A DNA stretch of 64,000 bases from contig JBAOKB010000181.1 in the NCBI GenBank assembly GCA_037044905.1, positions 124,001 to 188,000 on the forward strand, read 5' to 3'. The translations under genes were made by a program, and so were the position numbers. Source of the DNA: Hortaea werneckii. Taxonomy: Eukaryota; Ascomycota; Dothideomycetes; Mycosphaerellales; Teratosphaeriaceae. Below, in pieces: positions 10,371-20,690 of the stretch. Position 1 is the first letter of the stretch. Each line of letters starts with the position of its first letter. The notes beneath the pieces are model-generated. The model saw only the letters and a program-made list of their open reading frames with translations. It was not told the origin of the DNA and did no database searches.

Positions 10371-11906
10371 ATGCCATCCATCACAGAAGGCGGCGAATAC
10401 ACCGGGGAGTCCGGCAAGGTTTATCTGGCAGTGGGACCTTTAGGACAATCCAATGTCTGGACTGCAGTCCAAAAAGATGATCATAGTAACATCGTCGTCC
10501 TCAAGGCACCTTCTGACGATGACACCGACTCGTCATGGCCTCGATTTCAGCATGAGATGATCATGCATGAGCTCTTCAAAGATTGCGGTTATATCCGGAG
10601 ACAACTCGATCGAGTGGCGCCTCAGAAAGGACAGCACCCGCCAATGCTGGTCCTGGAAATCACCGAGACCACACTGTGGCAAGCCCGGACCAAGCGACCC
10701 TTTTCCAAAGATGAGGTTCGTTCGGTCGCTCGATCAATGCTTCAGGGACTCAAGGAAGTTCATGATAAAGGTCTGGTGTACGTGGACATCAAGATGCAGA
10801 ACATCATGCTTAATGGTTTCAACACGTCTGAGCAGGGCGACGGAAGCAAGATCGTGGCCAAACTTGGCGACCTAGGGATTGTAATGGAGCCGATTCGAGC
10901 TACTGCGCAGCCAGTAGTATACAGAGCACCAGAGGTCTTCTTCAAAGGAGAGCTTGCTCAGGCAGCGGACATATGGGCCTTTGGTCTGGTAGTCTCGCAT
11001 CTGTTGGAAGCTCAGAGGCGATTCTCGTTCACCGGCATGTATGACGATCTGCACAATGGTAGTGGCTCCATGTTCGAGAGGGAACAAGCGATGAGGAGCG
11101 CGATAGCGAACGACTACGATATAAGCCAAGAGGAATATTACAAGGACTGTGCACTCCCTATCAACAACTCTGATCATAAGCCTGGTCAACACTGGGATGA
11201 GTTACGGAGCAGAGGCCTGGATGAGGATGATGTTGATTTCTTGAAGTGGGTAATGGCAGTCGATCCAAGAAAGCGACCGACCGCTACAGCTATTTTGGGA
11301 TCGAAGTGGCTTGGTGGAAAGGGAATCGCAAAGACGCCCACTTTCAAGCATCCCTTCAAAGGGAGCAGTCAACAGAGCGCACAGAATGACAAGCAGAAGA
11401 CGCCGCCCCCGAGCATCATGGACTCTAGCTCGACAAAGAGCGGCACAAGCACACCGAAAGGACGACAAAGCACCCAAAACCTCGGACCAAGACCCTCTGC
11501 TGCAAGCTCCAATGATTCCATCCCGACCAAGTCTGGTACGACTACGCCGAAAAGCCAGAAGATCGCACAAAAGGACAGTCCGGGGTCATCCACATCGAAC
11601 GTCAACGAAATTAGCTCTCCCAAGGTGCGGAAAGCGACACCGATATCGAGCAAGAAAAGTGGTGAAAGCACAAGCTACGGCAAAAGAGTCGTCTCTAGTA
11701 CGAGTCCTATTGATGCCCAGAAAGCTGCTCAGACTGCCCATGCCAGTAGACCTGCTTCCCCATGGCCGACGTCTAGCTCTGCGGAAAGGCCCTCTGCTGT
11801 CGTCGATACTTCTAAGGCACCTAAAGGCCCAGGCGCGGAGCCGCCTGCCCCGGCTTCTTTGGGCAAGAATGCTTCTGCAGGTGGGACTTATTTGTCTTAC
11901 CGTTGA
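10371..11906 (+). CDS. atypical non-RD protein kinase with disordered tail
   Basis: Probable Ser/Thr protein kinase of 511 residues without introns. The fold is recognisable: VVLKAP with the ATP-anchoring Lys45, a likely helix-C Glu near 62-67, a catalytic loop YVDIKMQNIML with Asp139, Lys141 and Asn144, DLG instead of DFG at 167-169, APE at about 186-188, and DIWAFG after it. The usual HRD is YVD, so this is a non-RD kinase, and the glycine-rich loop is degenerate (GPLGQSNVW). All residues needed for phosphotransfer appear present, so it may be active. Residues from about 320 on are Ser/Thr/Pro/Lys-rich with repeated KSGT(S/T)TPK-type motifs, probably phosphorylation sites. I cannot place it in a named kinase family; a divergent fungal-specific kinase is most likely. 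Confidence 0.82.
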   Translation: MPSITEGGEYTGESGKVYLAVGPLGQSNVWTAVQKDDHSNIVVLKAPSDDDTDSSWPRFQHEMIMHELFKDCGYIRRQLDRVAPQKGQHPPMLVLEITETTLWQARTKRPFSKDEVRSVARSMLQGLKEVHDKGLVYVDIKMQNIMLNGFNTSEQGDGSKIVAKLGDLGIVMEPIRATAQPVVYRAPEVFFKGELAQAADIWAFGLVVSHLLEAQRRFSFTGMYDDLHNGSGSMFEREQAMRSAIANDYDISQEEYYKDCALPINNSDHKPGQHWDELRSRGLDEDDVDFLKWVMAVDPRKRPTATAILGSKWLGGKGIAKTPTFKHPFKGSSQQSAQNDKQKTPPPSIMDSSSTKSGTSTPKGRQSTQNLGPRPSAASSNDSIPTKSGTTTPKSQKIAQKDSPGSSTSNVNEISSPKVRKATPISSKKSGESTSYGKRVVSSTSPIDAQKAAQTAHASRPASPWPTSSSAERPSAVVDTSKAPKGPGAEPPAPASLGKNASAGGTYLSYR

Positions 11907-12438
11907 ATGAAGGATGGAGTTGCATCAGCGTCCGGTCATTTGTACACGATAGGCGATTGCAGCTGTTGGCGGGCGTAAATGCATGGAAAGGGTTGTAATT
12001 ATGACGATGTATGAGATTTGAGAAATATGTCCATGCGAGCGTATCGTGTACTAGTAGTATGTTCCTTCGCGAGGCTCTCAATTCCTATTGATGTTTTATT
12101 GCCCTCTCCAAAACCTCGTAGCTCGCCCGGACGTGCATCGACTACGGAATCGAAAACTTTGATATATGATGCCTGACTTGAGTACCTTACGCTGCCATCT
12201 TGAATAATTTGGTTGTGTAGTGCTTATATATATATACATACATATGGCCTCGAGTGCCTCTGTAAGTAGTAGCTCGGCTGAATCGCGCTTCCCAAACAGG
12301 AAGGTCAGTGTCTCCACACCAGCTGGCCTCTTTGTTACAAACACCTTAGCCCTTGACCAAACACCGATCGCTTTCTCAACACCAACGCTTGCAATGTCAT
12401 CCTGTTCACAATCCTGATTCATCGACTCGACAGCGATC
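11907..12438. other. intergenic region with TA repeat upstream of YOS9
   Basis: About 530 bp holding the 3' end of the kinase transcript and the YOS9 promoter. A short (TA)n tract runs at about 12225-12239, roughly 200 bp before the YOS9 ATG, and may act as a TATA-like element. No gene seen. Confidence 0.5.
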
Positions 12439-14122
12439 ATGAGGCACTTCCTCGCTCTCCCCGCGATCCTCCGCGCCTCTATCCTTCTCGCCTCTGCGTC
12501 TCAGCATACCTTTAGCGTCCACGATGACCTCCTCGCCTTCCCGCAATACGAGGTCAAGTTTGTAGAAGAATACCTCACGGAGCTACAAGCCAATTCCAAG
12601 TTACAAAGCTCCGACGACTCAAGAGGACAGGGGCGCTCCGACGGCGACCAACAGATCGAACAATACCGTCACAGCGCCGGCAATGAACGCAGCGATGGTG
12701 AGGGCAAGCAGGAGCAGAAGCTCACTCATGAGCACATGGTCCTGGATGGACAACCGTATCTGTGCAGCATACCTCAAGTGAAGCTGCCACAAGAAGAGCA
12801 GGCAGCTCGCAACGACACATTGACCAAAGCCGAGGAGGAGAGAGAGCTTGCCCGTGCGACAGATAGAGGCTGGGAGCTTCTCTCATCCATGTCAGGAAAC
12901 TGCGTCTATTTCATTTCCGGCTGGTGGTCGTACCGCTTCTGCTATGGCCAAGGAGTCAGGCAGTTCCACCAATTGCCTCCTAGCCGAGGTGTGCCTGTCT
13001 ATCCACCTGTTGAAGATCCGACTGTTGGGGGCTTTCAACTTGGACTGTATCAGGGAGAAAAGGCGAAGCAGGATAAGAACAGCGATGACGAGCCTGCACC
13101 GGCGACGGCAGCTGGAAAAGGAGATGAGAGCGAGATGGAGAGCGCATTAGATATCAGTGAGGGTCTCAATGCGAAGCATCATAGCAGTGGGTCGGGCGGC
13201 GAACTTGTACAGCGCGGCGAGAATAGGTATCTCGTACAACGGCTCGGGGGCGGCACAAAATGTGACCTTACGGGCAAGGAGCGGAAGACTGAAGTTCAGG
13301 TAAGCCACTTGTTGCCAACACCCACGTCTCTGATTATTGGGTTCCGTTGTGCTCTGAGCCATGTTTGCTAACCGCCGTGGTATCATGTAGTTCCACTGCA
13401 ACCCGCAGTCTTCCGACCGCATCTCCCTTATTAAGGAGACCAGCACCTGCGCTTACCTGATGGTCATTCAAACTCCTCGCCTTTGCGATGATGTCGCCTT
13501 CTTGCCCCCTCAAAAGGACCAACCAAACAGTATCACGTGCGCGCCCGTTCTTAAAGAAAGCGAAATCGAAGATTACGAAAGAGACCTCAAAGACCTCAAG
13601 GAAGCGGAACAGGAGGCTGCACAACTGTTCGAGAACGAAGAGAACGCTGCTCAGGCCTTCGGAAGCGAAGGCTTGATACAGATAGCAGGCGACATATTGA
13701 TTGGCGGGCACGCCATCGTACCCAAAGATCTAAAGCTAGAAAAGGGTGCTATTGTGGGCGGTGGCAAGGAGACATACATCGATACTGTGGCCTCCTCTGA
13801 CGGGAGAACGCTTTCAGAAGAACATATGAAGAAGCTGGGCTTGGGCGACCCAAAAGCAGTGGAGAAGCTGAGAAAGGAGTTAGAAAAGATTGCAAAGGGC
13901 GAGAGTTGGAAGCTTGATGTTATAGACACGCCGCGTGGTAGAGAGTATCGCGGTATCATTGGCGATGATGACGAAAACGAGAAGAACGCGGACAAGAAAG
14001 AACCGGAGGAGAAGAAACAGGAAAAGCAGGGAGATAAGGACCAGGGCAATGAAAAGCAGGACGAGAACCACGAATCTGGCAACCGTGGTAGTGAAGAAGA
14101 GTACTACAAAGAGGAGTTGTAG
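12439..14122 (+). CDS. YOS9: ER lectin Yos9/OS-9 (ERAD)
   Basis: Luminal ER lectin that reads trimmed N-glycans on misfolded glycoproteins and passes them to the Hrd1 ubiquitin ligase complex. Two exons, 12439-13299 and 13391-14122, join in phase 0 across a 91-bp intron (GTAAGC, CTAAC branch at 13368, TAG), giving 530 residues. Seen: a hydrophobic signal peptide (about 1-20), the conserved start of the mature protein (FSVHDDLLAFPQYEVKF), and an MRH domain with CVYFISGWWSYRFCYG, GGGTKCDLTGKERKTEVQFHC and ETSTCAYLMVIQTPRLC, which supply the cysteines and the Arg/Glu/Tyr sugar contacts known for the family. The C-terminal third is highly charged (Glu/Lys/Asp/Gln). The chain ends in KEEL, which resembles the HDEL/KDEL retrieval signal and fits ER retention. 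Confidence 0.93.
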
Positions 14123-15271
14123 CTGGAGCATTCGAGTCTTTGGTACAAATCGTTACAAATCGACCAGCTTTCGACGCAAAATGGACCCAAGAAGGCACGT
14201 CTCTTTCAGGCTTGAAGTCAATGATCAGATTCAAACGACCTGACAGTGGCCCTCCCATAATTAGTGGCAGCATAAAGAGCGATGGGTGAGGGTGTAAGCT
14301 GTATCGTATTGCAGTGATTTTAGAGGGTGCCATGGTGAGTCGTCTCAGTCATTACCACTTTTCGAGCCCTCATCTGGAAATCGACTTCTCAAAGCTCATG
14401 AAAAGACGTGTGAGTCGAAGTTGTTGTCAGCTCTGTTGGGAGTCCTCACAGCTCATGCGTTAGTCACCTGATGATCCTACGATGAGGCGCACGAGCTGAA
14501 AAAGCCCATCGTCTGGCCGCTTCCAGCTGCCTACGGCGTGGCGGCGAGCATTTCTAATGCGCGCGCGTGTCCTATCAGCAGTCTATGTGTACATCAGCAA
14601 CAACCAAAGAGAACTCAATGCGCCCTCAGAAGGTGTTTCAGACGAGTTAGAGTCCCTCGCATTGAGCAGGATGGGAAGCGCCACCCGCTCCATGATTTAG
14701 AGGATACGAAGTCGTCTTGCAGGGGATCAGCGGGCATGGGACTGCCAAATCGAATTCTGCGCATGTCAACAATCAATAGATTAAGGTCTATTGATTCCTC
14801 ATCGTTCAATGGCAGCTCTTGTAGAAAGTCTGTGAATAGTAATAATCTCGCTCGTTCATCGCTCAGAAAAGGATGCATGCAAGTTGAAAGACTCCTGTCC
14901 TTTACTTGATCTCCTATGAACTTTGTACAAGAACCAAACTTGATAGCACCTCGTCGGCAAAGCCGAGGGAACACGTTCTGCAAGGCCAACGGTTTGCCCC
15001 CCATCAAGTCTACATCTTGACGAGAGCACAGACACAGGATAGATAGAATAGATTTGCTTTCTTTGTAAGACTACAGATATACTCATACAGCCCTAACACC
15101 ATCACTAAGTTCTTCCGGAGCCGAACCCCTCCTATCAGGGAAGACCGTGACGTCCCCCCGTCCTGCCCCCCTTTTTCCGACAAACCATCTCTTCCGCTAA
15201 TACCACAAGCCAATACGCCCAGCGAACGTGAAATATTAGCCTCCACCGAGTCCTCCATGAGGGAGAAGAAA
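14123..15271. other. intergenic region between convergent genes
   Basis: About 1.15 kb between the YOS9 and PMT4 stop codons, which face each other. Overlapping frames of 100-130 codons exist on both strands (14538-14909 +, 14615-15004 -) but show no family signature. I see no structured RNA or repeat. Confidence 0.45.
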
Positions 15272-17753
15272 TTATTTGGCAAAGTGCAAGTCGTAATTCA
15301 ACCACTTCCTCGCAACGACCTGAGCAACATCCAGGCCGGGCTTTCCGTACGTCAGGGGCGCAAAGAACAGGAAACCCCAGACGAGCACGGCCAGAATAAC
15401 GCCGCTGGCAGCCCAGGTGTACAGGAGGCTCTGCCCACCGATCCGCTCGCGGATAGGGCGACGACGTTGCTGCTGCGGCTTGAGGTTGCCCTTGCGGCCT
15501 TCCTGGATCTGCTCCTCGGTGAAGTCGGCGACCTCGGCGGGCTCGATGTTGAAGATGAATTCGACGATGGCGCCGGCGACGAGGGCAGAGGCGAGATGCG
15601 CGGGTAGGTAGTGGTGCAGGAAGAGCTGGCGGCCCATGATGAAGAAGGGGAAGTAGTGCGCGGCCCAGATCAGGAAGAAGAAGCCTGTGCTATTGTAGAG
15701 GCGCGAGCGGGTCCCTGAAGAGCGAAACAGTGTTAGTGGGAGGAGCAAAAGCAGCGAAGCAGATGTTACTGCCTAGAGTGAAAGAGGGAACTTACGGGTA
15801 TCGAGAGCATCCACGCCGCGTCGCACGGAGACCTGATCAGCGAGCAGGATACCTGCGAAGACTGCGAGGATGGCAGACGCGAACCACCAGCCAACTGGGT
15901 TGCCAAGGAAGTAGATCTGCTGCCTGGTGTCGTTCTCGGTCCAGAAGCTGACACCGCGGAGCAAGAAAGGCCACTGGATCGGGAAAGACGCGTAGGGATG
16001 GCTAGAGGTCAAGGCGTTGTTGTGGAAGAACATGGCCCGTTGGAGCTCCAGATACTTCTTCAGGAATGGCATGCTCTTCACTTTACGCTCCTCCTTGACC
16101 AGTCTCGGGGAATCCGCGGGGAGGTCCGGGATGTCCTCGACGTACCACAGGTTGGAGGACTGCATGATGTTCTTGTTGCCGTTGATTTCGGCTTGTTTGT
16201 AGCCCCAATCTGGAAGAGGCGGGATGGTCGGGTGGGTCCAGAGCGCCACCTTGGTTGGGAAGTGCACGAGTTTGAAGTGAGAGGCCTTGGTCTTGAAGTC
16301 CTGGCCTGCCTTGCCATTCTCGATGCGGATCTCGAACAGAGTCTCATTGTATCGTAGACCGTTCGCATCGTCACCTGGTACCGTGGTGAATTCTTGGTTG
16401 GTAGGCATCGATGGCGAGGCAACGTCATGAGTGAGAAGCCAGCTGTCTGTCACAAGGTGACGGAAGCGAACAACATCGCCGTTCTTGACGCGGTGGCCAC
16501 GGCCCTCAAGCGGCTTAGATGGAACGATTTGCCAGATGTTGTTGGTGTCGTTGTGCGGGTACCCAGTCACCTGCTGACCCTGAGATGAAATGCGGCCGTC
16601 GTCGTAACGTAGCGGGTAGCGATCGACGTGAGAATGCAGGAAAACCTTGGTCTCCTTGTGGCGCATAGACAGGCTATCAAAGTAATCGATGTTGACAGCT
16701 TGCTGGGTCATCAGGTTATCACTCAGCGTCTCCTGGAATTCAGGGGTCATGAAGTCGTCACCCGGGCCAGACCTCGACAAGATGGCAAAGTGTACCTGGA
16801 ACCAGAACAGGTACATGAGGAACGGCACGACGATGAATCCGACCATTCTCGCACCGAGGTGCATTCCGAAATCTGGCATGGACAATGGCTGCTTCCGCTT
16901 GATGTCCAGCAGATCCCAAAGGTCGATAACCACCGGCACGCCGATAGAGAAGAATGTAAAGGCACCGACGTACTTGGTGCTGATGACGCAGGACATGCTG
17001 ATTCCGGTGATCAACAGCCACTTCCACCACTTCCTACTAAAGGGGTCGTGACGGAGCTTGTAGAAGCGGATGTAGGAAAGCACCGAAAGTGCCATGAAGA
17101 GGACCAGCGTCGCATCCAGCAAGATCAAACGTGTCTGGCCAACATGCGCATTGTCAAAGAGTACCAGAGCGGCCGAGACAATGCACGCCGGCAGACTGTA
17201 TCCAGACTCCCACATGATCCAGAAAGTCGTCGATACGGTGAGGGAGCCCATCAGGGCCGGCATAGACCGGTATGCGACGTAGGGGACCTTGTTGCTAATG
17301 TAGGAGTCGCCGATATTCTCGAAGAGGAAGGAGCCATCGTAGCCGACCAGCCAGCCTGCGAACGCGAACAGCAGCTTGCCAAAAGGAGGGTGGACATCGA
17401 AGAAGTAGGTTCGTTGCAGATAATAGGATGCAAACTGCAGTGTTCACACCAGCATAATCAGCGTCTGATCGCTTCCTTCCTTCACAATCCTGATGTTCCA
17501 AACATACCTTGCCAAAGTGCACCTCATCAAAAACGACCTGGTCCGGATGTGTAATGCCCCAGAACCTGGTAAGGAAGGCTAATGCGGTAATCACACCCAA
17601 TGCGACCTTGAAGTCCCAATCGCTCTTACTAGCCCCGCCAGTCTTGCCCTTGGACTTCATAGCAGGGGACTTGTCAAAGTCGACATTCCCATTCATCGTA
17701 GCTCCCGCAGGAGCATCCGGGAGGTTCGGCGTGGTCCCGCGTTTTTTGGACAT
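15272..17753 (-). CDS. PMT4: protein O-mannosyltransferase Pmt4
   Basis: Multi-pass ER membrane enzyme that transfers mannose from dolichyl-phosphate mannose to Ser/Thr of secretory proteins, needed for cell-wall integrity. Exons on the minus strand: 17753-17508, 17434-15796, 15714-15272. Introns are 73 bp (GTATGT) and 81 bp (GTAAGT, CAG); the joined frame gives 775 residues, near the yeast length. Seen: the catalytic loop VVFDEVHFGK (Asp76, Glu77), then FASYYLQRTYFFDVHPPFGK, the helix ISTKYVGAFTF, the MIR-domain region (FLHSHVDRYPLRYDDGRISS, QQVTGY, WLLTHDVASPSMPTNQE), and the C-terminal segment HYFPFFIMGRQLFLHHYLPAH. Pmt4-specific spacing and wording (GPGDDFM, NGNKN) separate it from Pmt1 and Pmt2. 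It lies tail-to-tail with YOS9, another ER glycoprotein gene; I infer no co-regulation. Confidence 0.96.
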
Positions 17754-18379
17754 GGTCCCTGGAGAAAGGCGAAGGCGGTCACCGGCCGGTGTGGACCATT
17801 AATGGGAGGAATTAGGGAAGTAGATTCAAAAAAAGGATGGGAGGGAGCGTGAAGAAGGGCCTGAGAAGAGAAGTAAGTATTGGCCAGCCTTTGATGCCAG
17901 TTGTCGCGGCTGGGGAGGAGCTCTATTAAATTCAGGGTTGCGAAAGCTGGCCCTCCTTGCTGGCTGGCTCGATGGCACGGGGCGGTTTTCGGAAGCTCCT
18001 CCCGAAACGCGCGCGCATCCACCAGCTTGCTGCGCCAACACGTGAAGAGAACGCGAAACACTTTGACTGATGGCCAAACTGGTGGTCTGTACACACGACA
18101 CGGACATGAATAGCTCCCCGAATCCCTATCTCCTTTCGGATGTTTAATGGAGAGCTCACGTAAGGCACGATACACACAAAAAGACAGCCACATCACGCCG
18201 GGCTCCAATGATGTAGAAGATCCTGAGTACCTGGGACGGAAGGCTGACGCCCCCACTTATAGTATAGCGAATAAAATACAACGCCCGCATGGATGGCGAT
18301 GCCGAAAAGATCAAATTACACAACATTGAAAGCCTCGCCACCCACAGAGTCTTTACAGTGTCAGAAGACACGGAATTGA
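17754..18379. other. intergenic region, PMT4 promoter and NOP12 3' end
   Basis: About 625 bp between two minus-strand genes. No frame in it has family features. It should hold the PMT4 promoter next to 17753 and the NOP12 3' UTR next to 18380. Confidence 0.45.
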
Positions 18380-20173
18380 CTAGGCCTTCTTCTTCCCTTG
18401 CGACTTAAAAGCCGCACCACGCTTCGCACTTCGATTCGATGGCTTCGCCCCAGCAGCAGCGGGACCCTTCTTCTTCGCAGCACTGCCGAACTTCATGAGC
18501 GGCTTGCCAGCCTTACTGCTCGCGCGATGACCCTCAAACACAAAGCTCTCAGGCGCCAAAATCCCCTCGCCTAATTTCTTGCCCTCTCCACCCCGGTTCT
18601 CAGAAGGACGACGCTCGGACGAGGATCCTTTGCCTGGCTTCTTCATCTTCGCCGCTGCAGCACGACCATACAGCTTCCCTGCCCTGCCCATCTGCGAAGC
18701 CTCCTCCCCAGATATCTTTCGCTTATACCCTAATCCGCCTTTCTCTGGAGTCTTGTTTGAGCCAGGCCTTCCAGAGCCAGGCTTCGCATTGCGCTTCTGG
18801 GCCTTCGCGCGGGAGACACGCAGTTTGCGGGGCAACATCGGTGGGAACTTCTTCTCGTTTAGCAACAGAGCGGCCTCGACTGCGTTTTCGTCTTCGAATT
18901 GGACGTATGCGATTCCCTTGCCTACACGCGTTGTACTGTCCCTGATGACACGTACGCTTTCGACTTTGCCGCACCTGGCGAAGGTGCGCCAGAGGCCTTC
19001 TTCGATGTCGGCGGGCTGTTTACCGGGCTTGCGATCCTCGCGGCCGTCTTCGCGGTTGGCTTGTTGGACGTTGGTTTCGTCGTCGACAAAGCCAAGGTTG
19101 CCGACGAAGACACAACGTTTGTGATCCGTCTTGGCGGGGTGCGCGATGGAGTCGACGCGAAGATGGCGGTCAAGAACCACGGTACCATTTAAGCGACGGG
19201 CAGCTTCGCGCGAGAGTTGGGCAGTAGAGTAGACGGCGTAGGCGTTAGTAGATTTGGTTGTGGCGTCCATGAGTTCTTTCTTCGCGTAGGCGGCCTTCTT
19301 GGGCATCGAGCTGGAATATGGCGTCGAGCGAAACCGGATAGATTCGACTTTGGGTTTGGTTGTATCCTTCGGAACTTCTTCCTCCGCCGGGAAGAAGGAG
19401 CTTAGGTGTTGGGTGAGGGATCTCCGTGCGGATTTAGAGGCGATAGCTTCGGTTGAGACGTTCCCGAGAAAGACGGTGCGGTTAGCTTTGGCGAGCTCGT
19501 CGTCAGCCTGTTGCTGGGTTTCGTGCTTGGGAGGAGGCGATGCGGCGTCGTCGTCCGAGCCCTGATCAGAAGCTTCGCCCTCATCGTCTTCGTCTGATCC
19601 AGTTTCTGCTTCTTCCTCATCCGAAGCCTCCTCTTGCTCCACTTGCTGCGAGTCTGCGGCGTCTGCTTTCTGCCGCTTTGTAGCCCGCTCTGCTGCCAGA
19701 CGTTGCTCGTCTCGCTCTTCGTCGCGGGCTAGCCGGTCCATATAAGCATCCTCGACCTCCGTGTCCCCATCTTTGCGGGCGCGTTTGCGTTTACGCTCCG
19801 GCTGTGGCGCGTCTACTTCTTCATCTTCCTCGTCATCGTCGTCAGCATCCTTAAGGTCTTCCAGTGCGACATTGTCCAAGTCTGCGTCTGCATCTTCGGA
19901 GATGTCCTCGTCCTCGTCGGGCTCGGCATCAGCCTTGAGGTTAGACTGCTCTGGTACCGATTGGGCAGCTGGCTGGAGCGGAGTGGGATTGGAGAAGAGC
20001 GAGGAGAGTCCAGTATCGAAGCTCTTCTCATCAGCCAGCAAAGAAAAAGCAGCTTTGGCAGCTGCTTTCTTTTGCGACTTCTCCTTGTCGCTGGACTTCT
20101 TTCCCTTCGATTTCTTCTCAACGCGGTCTCCCTTCTTCGCCCTCTTCTCCTCTTTTCTCGTCTTCTCCGCCAT
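18380..20173 (-). CDS. NOP12: nucleolar RNA-binding protein Nop12 (RBM34-like)
   Basis: Nucleolar protein needed for pre-25S rRNA processing and 60S subunit assembly. The intronless frame from ATG 20173 gives 597 residues; it is open further upstream but without an ATG. Seen: a Lys-rich N-terminus with a nucleolar-localisation look (MAEKTRKEEKRAKKG), a long Asp/Glu-rich region (about 83-210), a first RRM with RNP2 RTVFLGNVS at about 232 and RNP1-like AYAVYS, a second RRM opening KRCVFVGNLGFVDDE at about 353 with RNP1 GKGIAYVQFED, and a basic tail (GLGYKRKISGEEASQMGRAGKLYGR) ending in Lys/Ala-rich repeats. Two RRMs with this spacing and the basic tail are diagnostic of Nop12/RBM34. It is divergent from the DEP1-like gene, with about 520 bp between the two ATGs. 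Confidence 0.92.
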   Translation of the reverse strand: MAEKTRKEEKRAKKGDRVEKKSKGKKSSDKEKSQKKAAAKAAFSLLADEKSFDTGLSSLFSNPTPLQPAAQSVPEQSNLKADAEPDEDEDISEDADADLDNVALEDLKDADDDDEEDEEVDAPQPERKRKRARKDGDTEVEDAYMDRLARDEERDEQRLAAERATKRQKADAADSQQVEQEEASDEEEAETGSDEDDEGEASDQGSDDDAASPPPKHETQQQADDELAKANRTVFLGNVSTEAIASKSARRSLTQHLSSFFPAEEEVPKDTTKPKVESIRFRSTPYSSSMPKKAAYAKKELMDATTKSTNAYAVYSTAQLSREAARRLNGTVVLDRHLRVDSIAHPAKTDHKRCVFVGNLGFVDDETNVQQANREDGREDRKPGKQPADIEEGLWRTFARCGKVESVRVIRDSTTRVGKGIAYVQFEDENAVEAALLLNEKKFPPMLPRKLRVSRAKAQKRNAKPGSGRPGSNKTPEKGGLGYKRKISGEEASQMGRAGKLYGRAAAAKMKKPGKGSSSERRPSENRGGEGKKLGEGILAPESFVFEGHRASSKAGKPLMKFGSAAKKKGPAAAGAKPSNRSAKRGAAFKSQGKKKA

Positions 20174-20690
20174 GGTTGCAGACGTGAGATGGATACCCTG
20201 AATCAAAGTAAATTTCTAGCAACCTAAACATCGAGACCGAAAAAGTTCGGATCGTAGCACAGCAGGGTCCGAGCGGCTTCTCCCGTGCACAAGCCGACAA
20301 GCCGATGATGTCTGGCGCTGTGAGCAGCGAGCGATGTGGGCGCCGAAAGCCCATGTGCTGCTGCTGCTACTCCTCCCTCTTCCACCACGACCACCCTTCC
20401 ACCGCCGCATCGTCCGGCGCCCACATGTTGTGAGCCCACTGTCTTGCCATCCTACTCTTCTTCTTGCGTTTCAATTTACCCATAATCCTCGGCGTTCCGC
20501 CATACCCACCGACTCAGTTGCAACCCAGTCAAAGCCAGCAGTAGGCGCAAGACAAGCTGGCTCCGAAGACGATAAGATCGACGACACATTGGCTGGCTGT
20601 GGAAGCGCAGAAGAGCGTTGGTTTAGGCCGCAATCTGCAGGTGCATACCAAACATCGTCCCTCTACCGTCAGCTCAGTGCCCACGCGGCC
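20174..20690. promoter_or_regulatory. shared divergent promoter NOP12 / DEP1-like
   Basis: About 520 bp between the ATGs of two divergent genes. An in-frame upstream ATG for the + gene lies at 20334; it would add a Leu/Pro-rich stretch (LLLLLLPLPPRPP) unsuited to a nuclear protein, so I treat this as leader or an upstream alternative start. Pyrimidine-rich tracts lie at 20360-20410. Confidence 0.45.

Noticed and set aside
14615..15004. A 129-codon minus-strand frame between YOS9 and PMT4
   Set aside because: Overlaps a + strand frame of the same size, has no recognisable domain and no repeat or homologue that I can name.
20334..20690. Using ATG 20334 as the start of the Dep1/Sds3-like gene
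   Set aside because: It adds a Leu/Pro-rich, signal-anchor-like stretch not expected in a nuclear protein; ATG 20691 gives a natural Ser/Pro-rich start.
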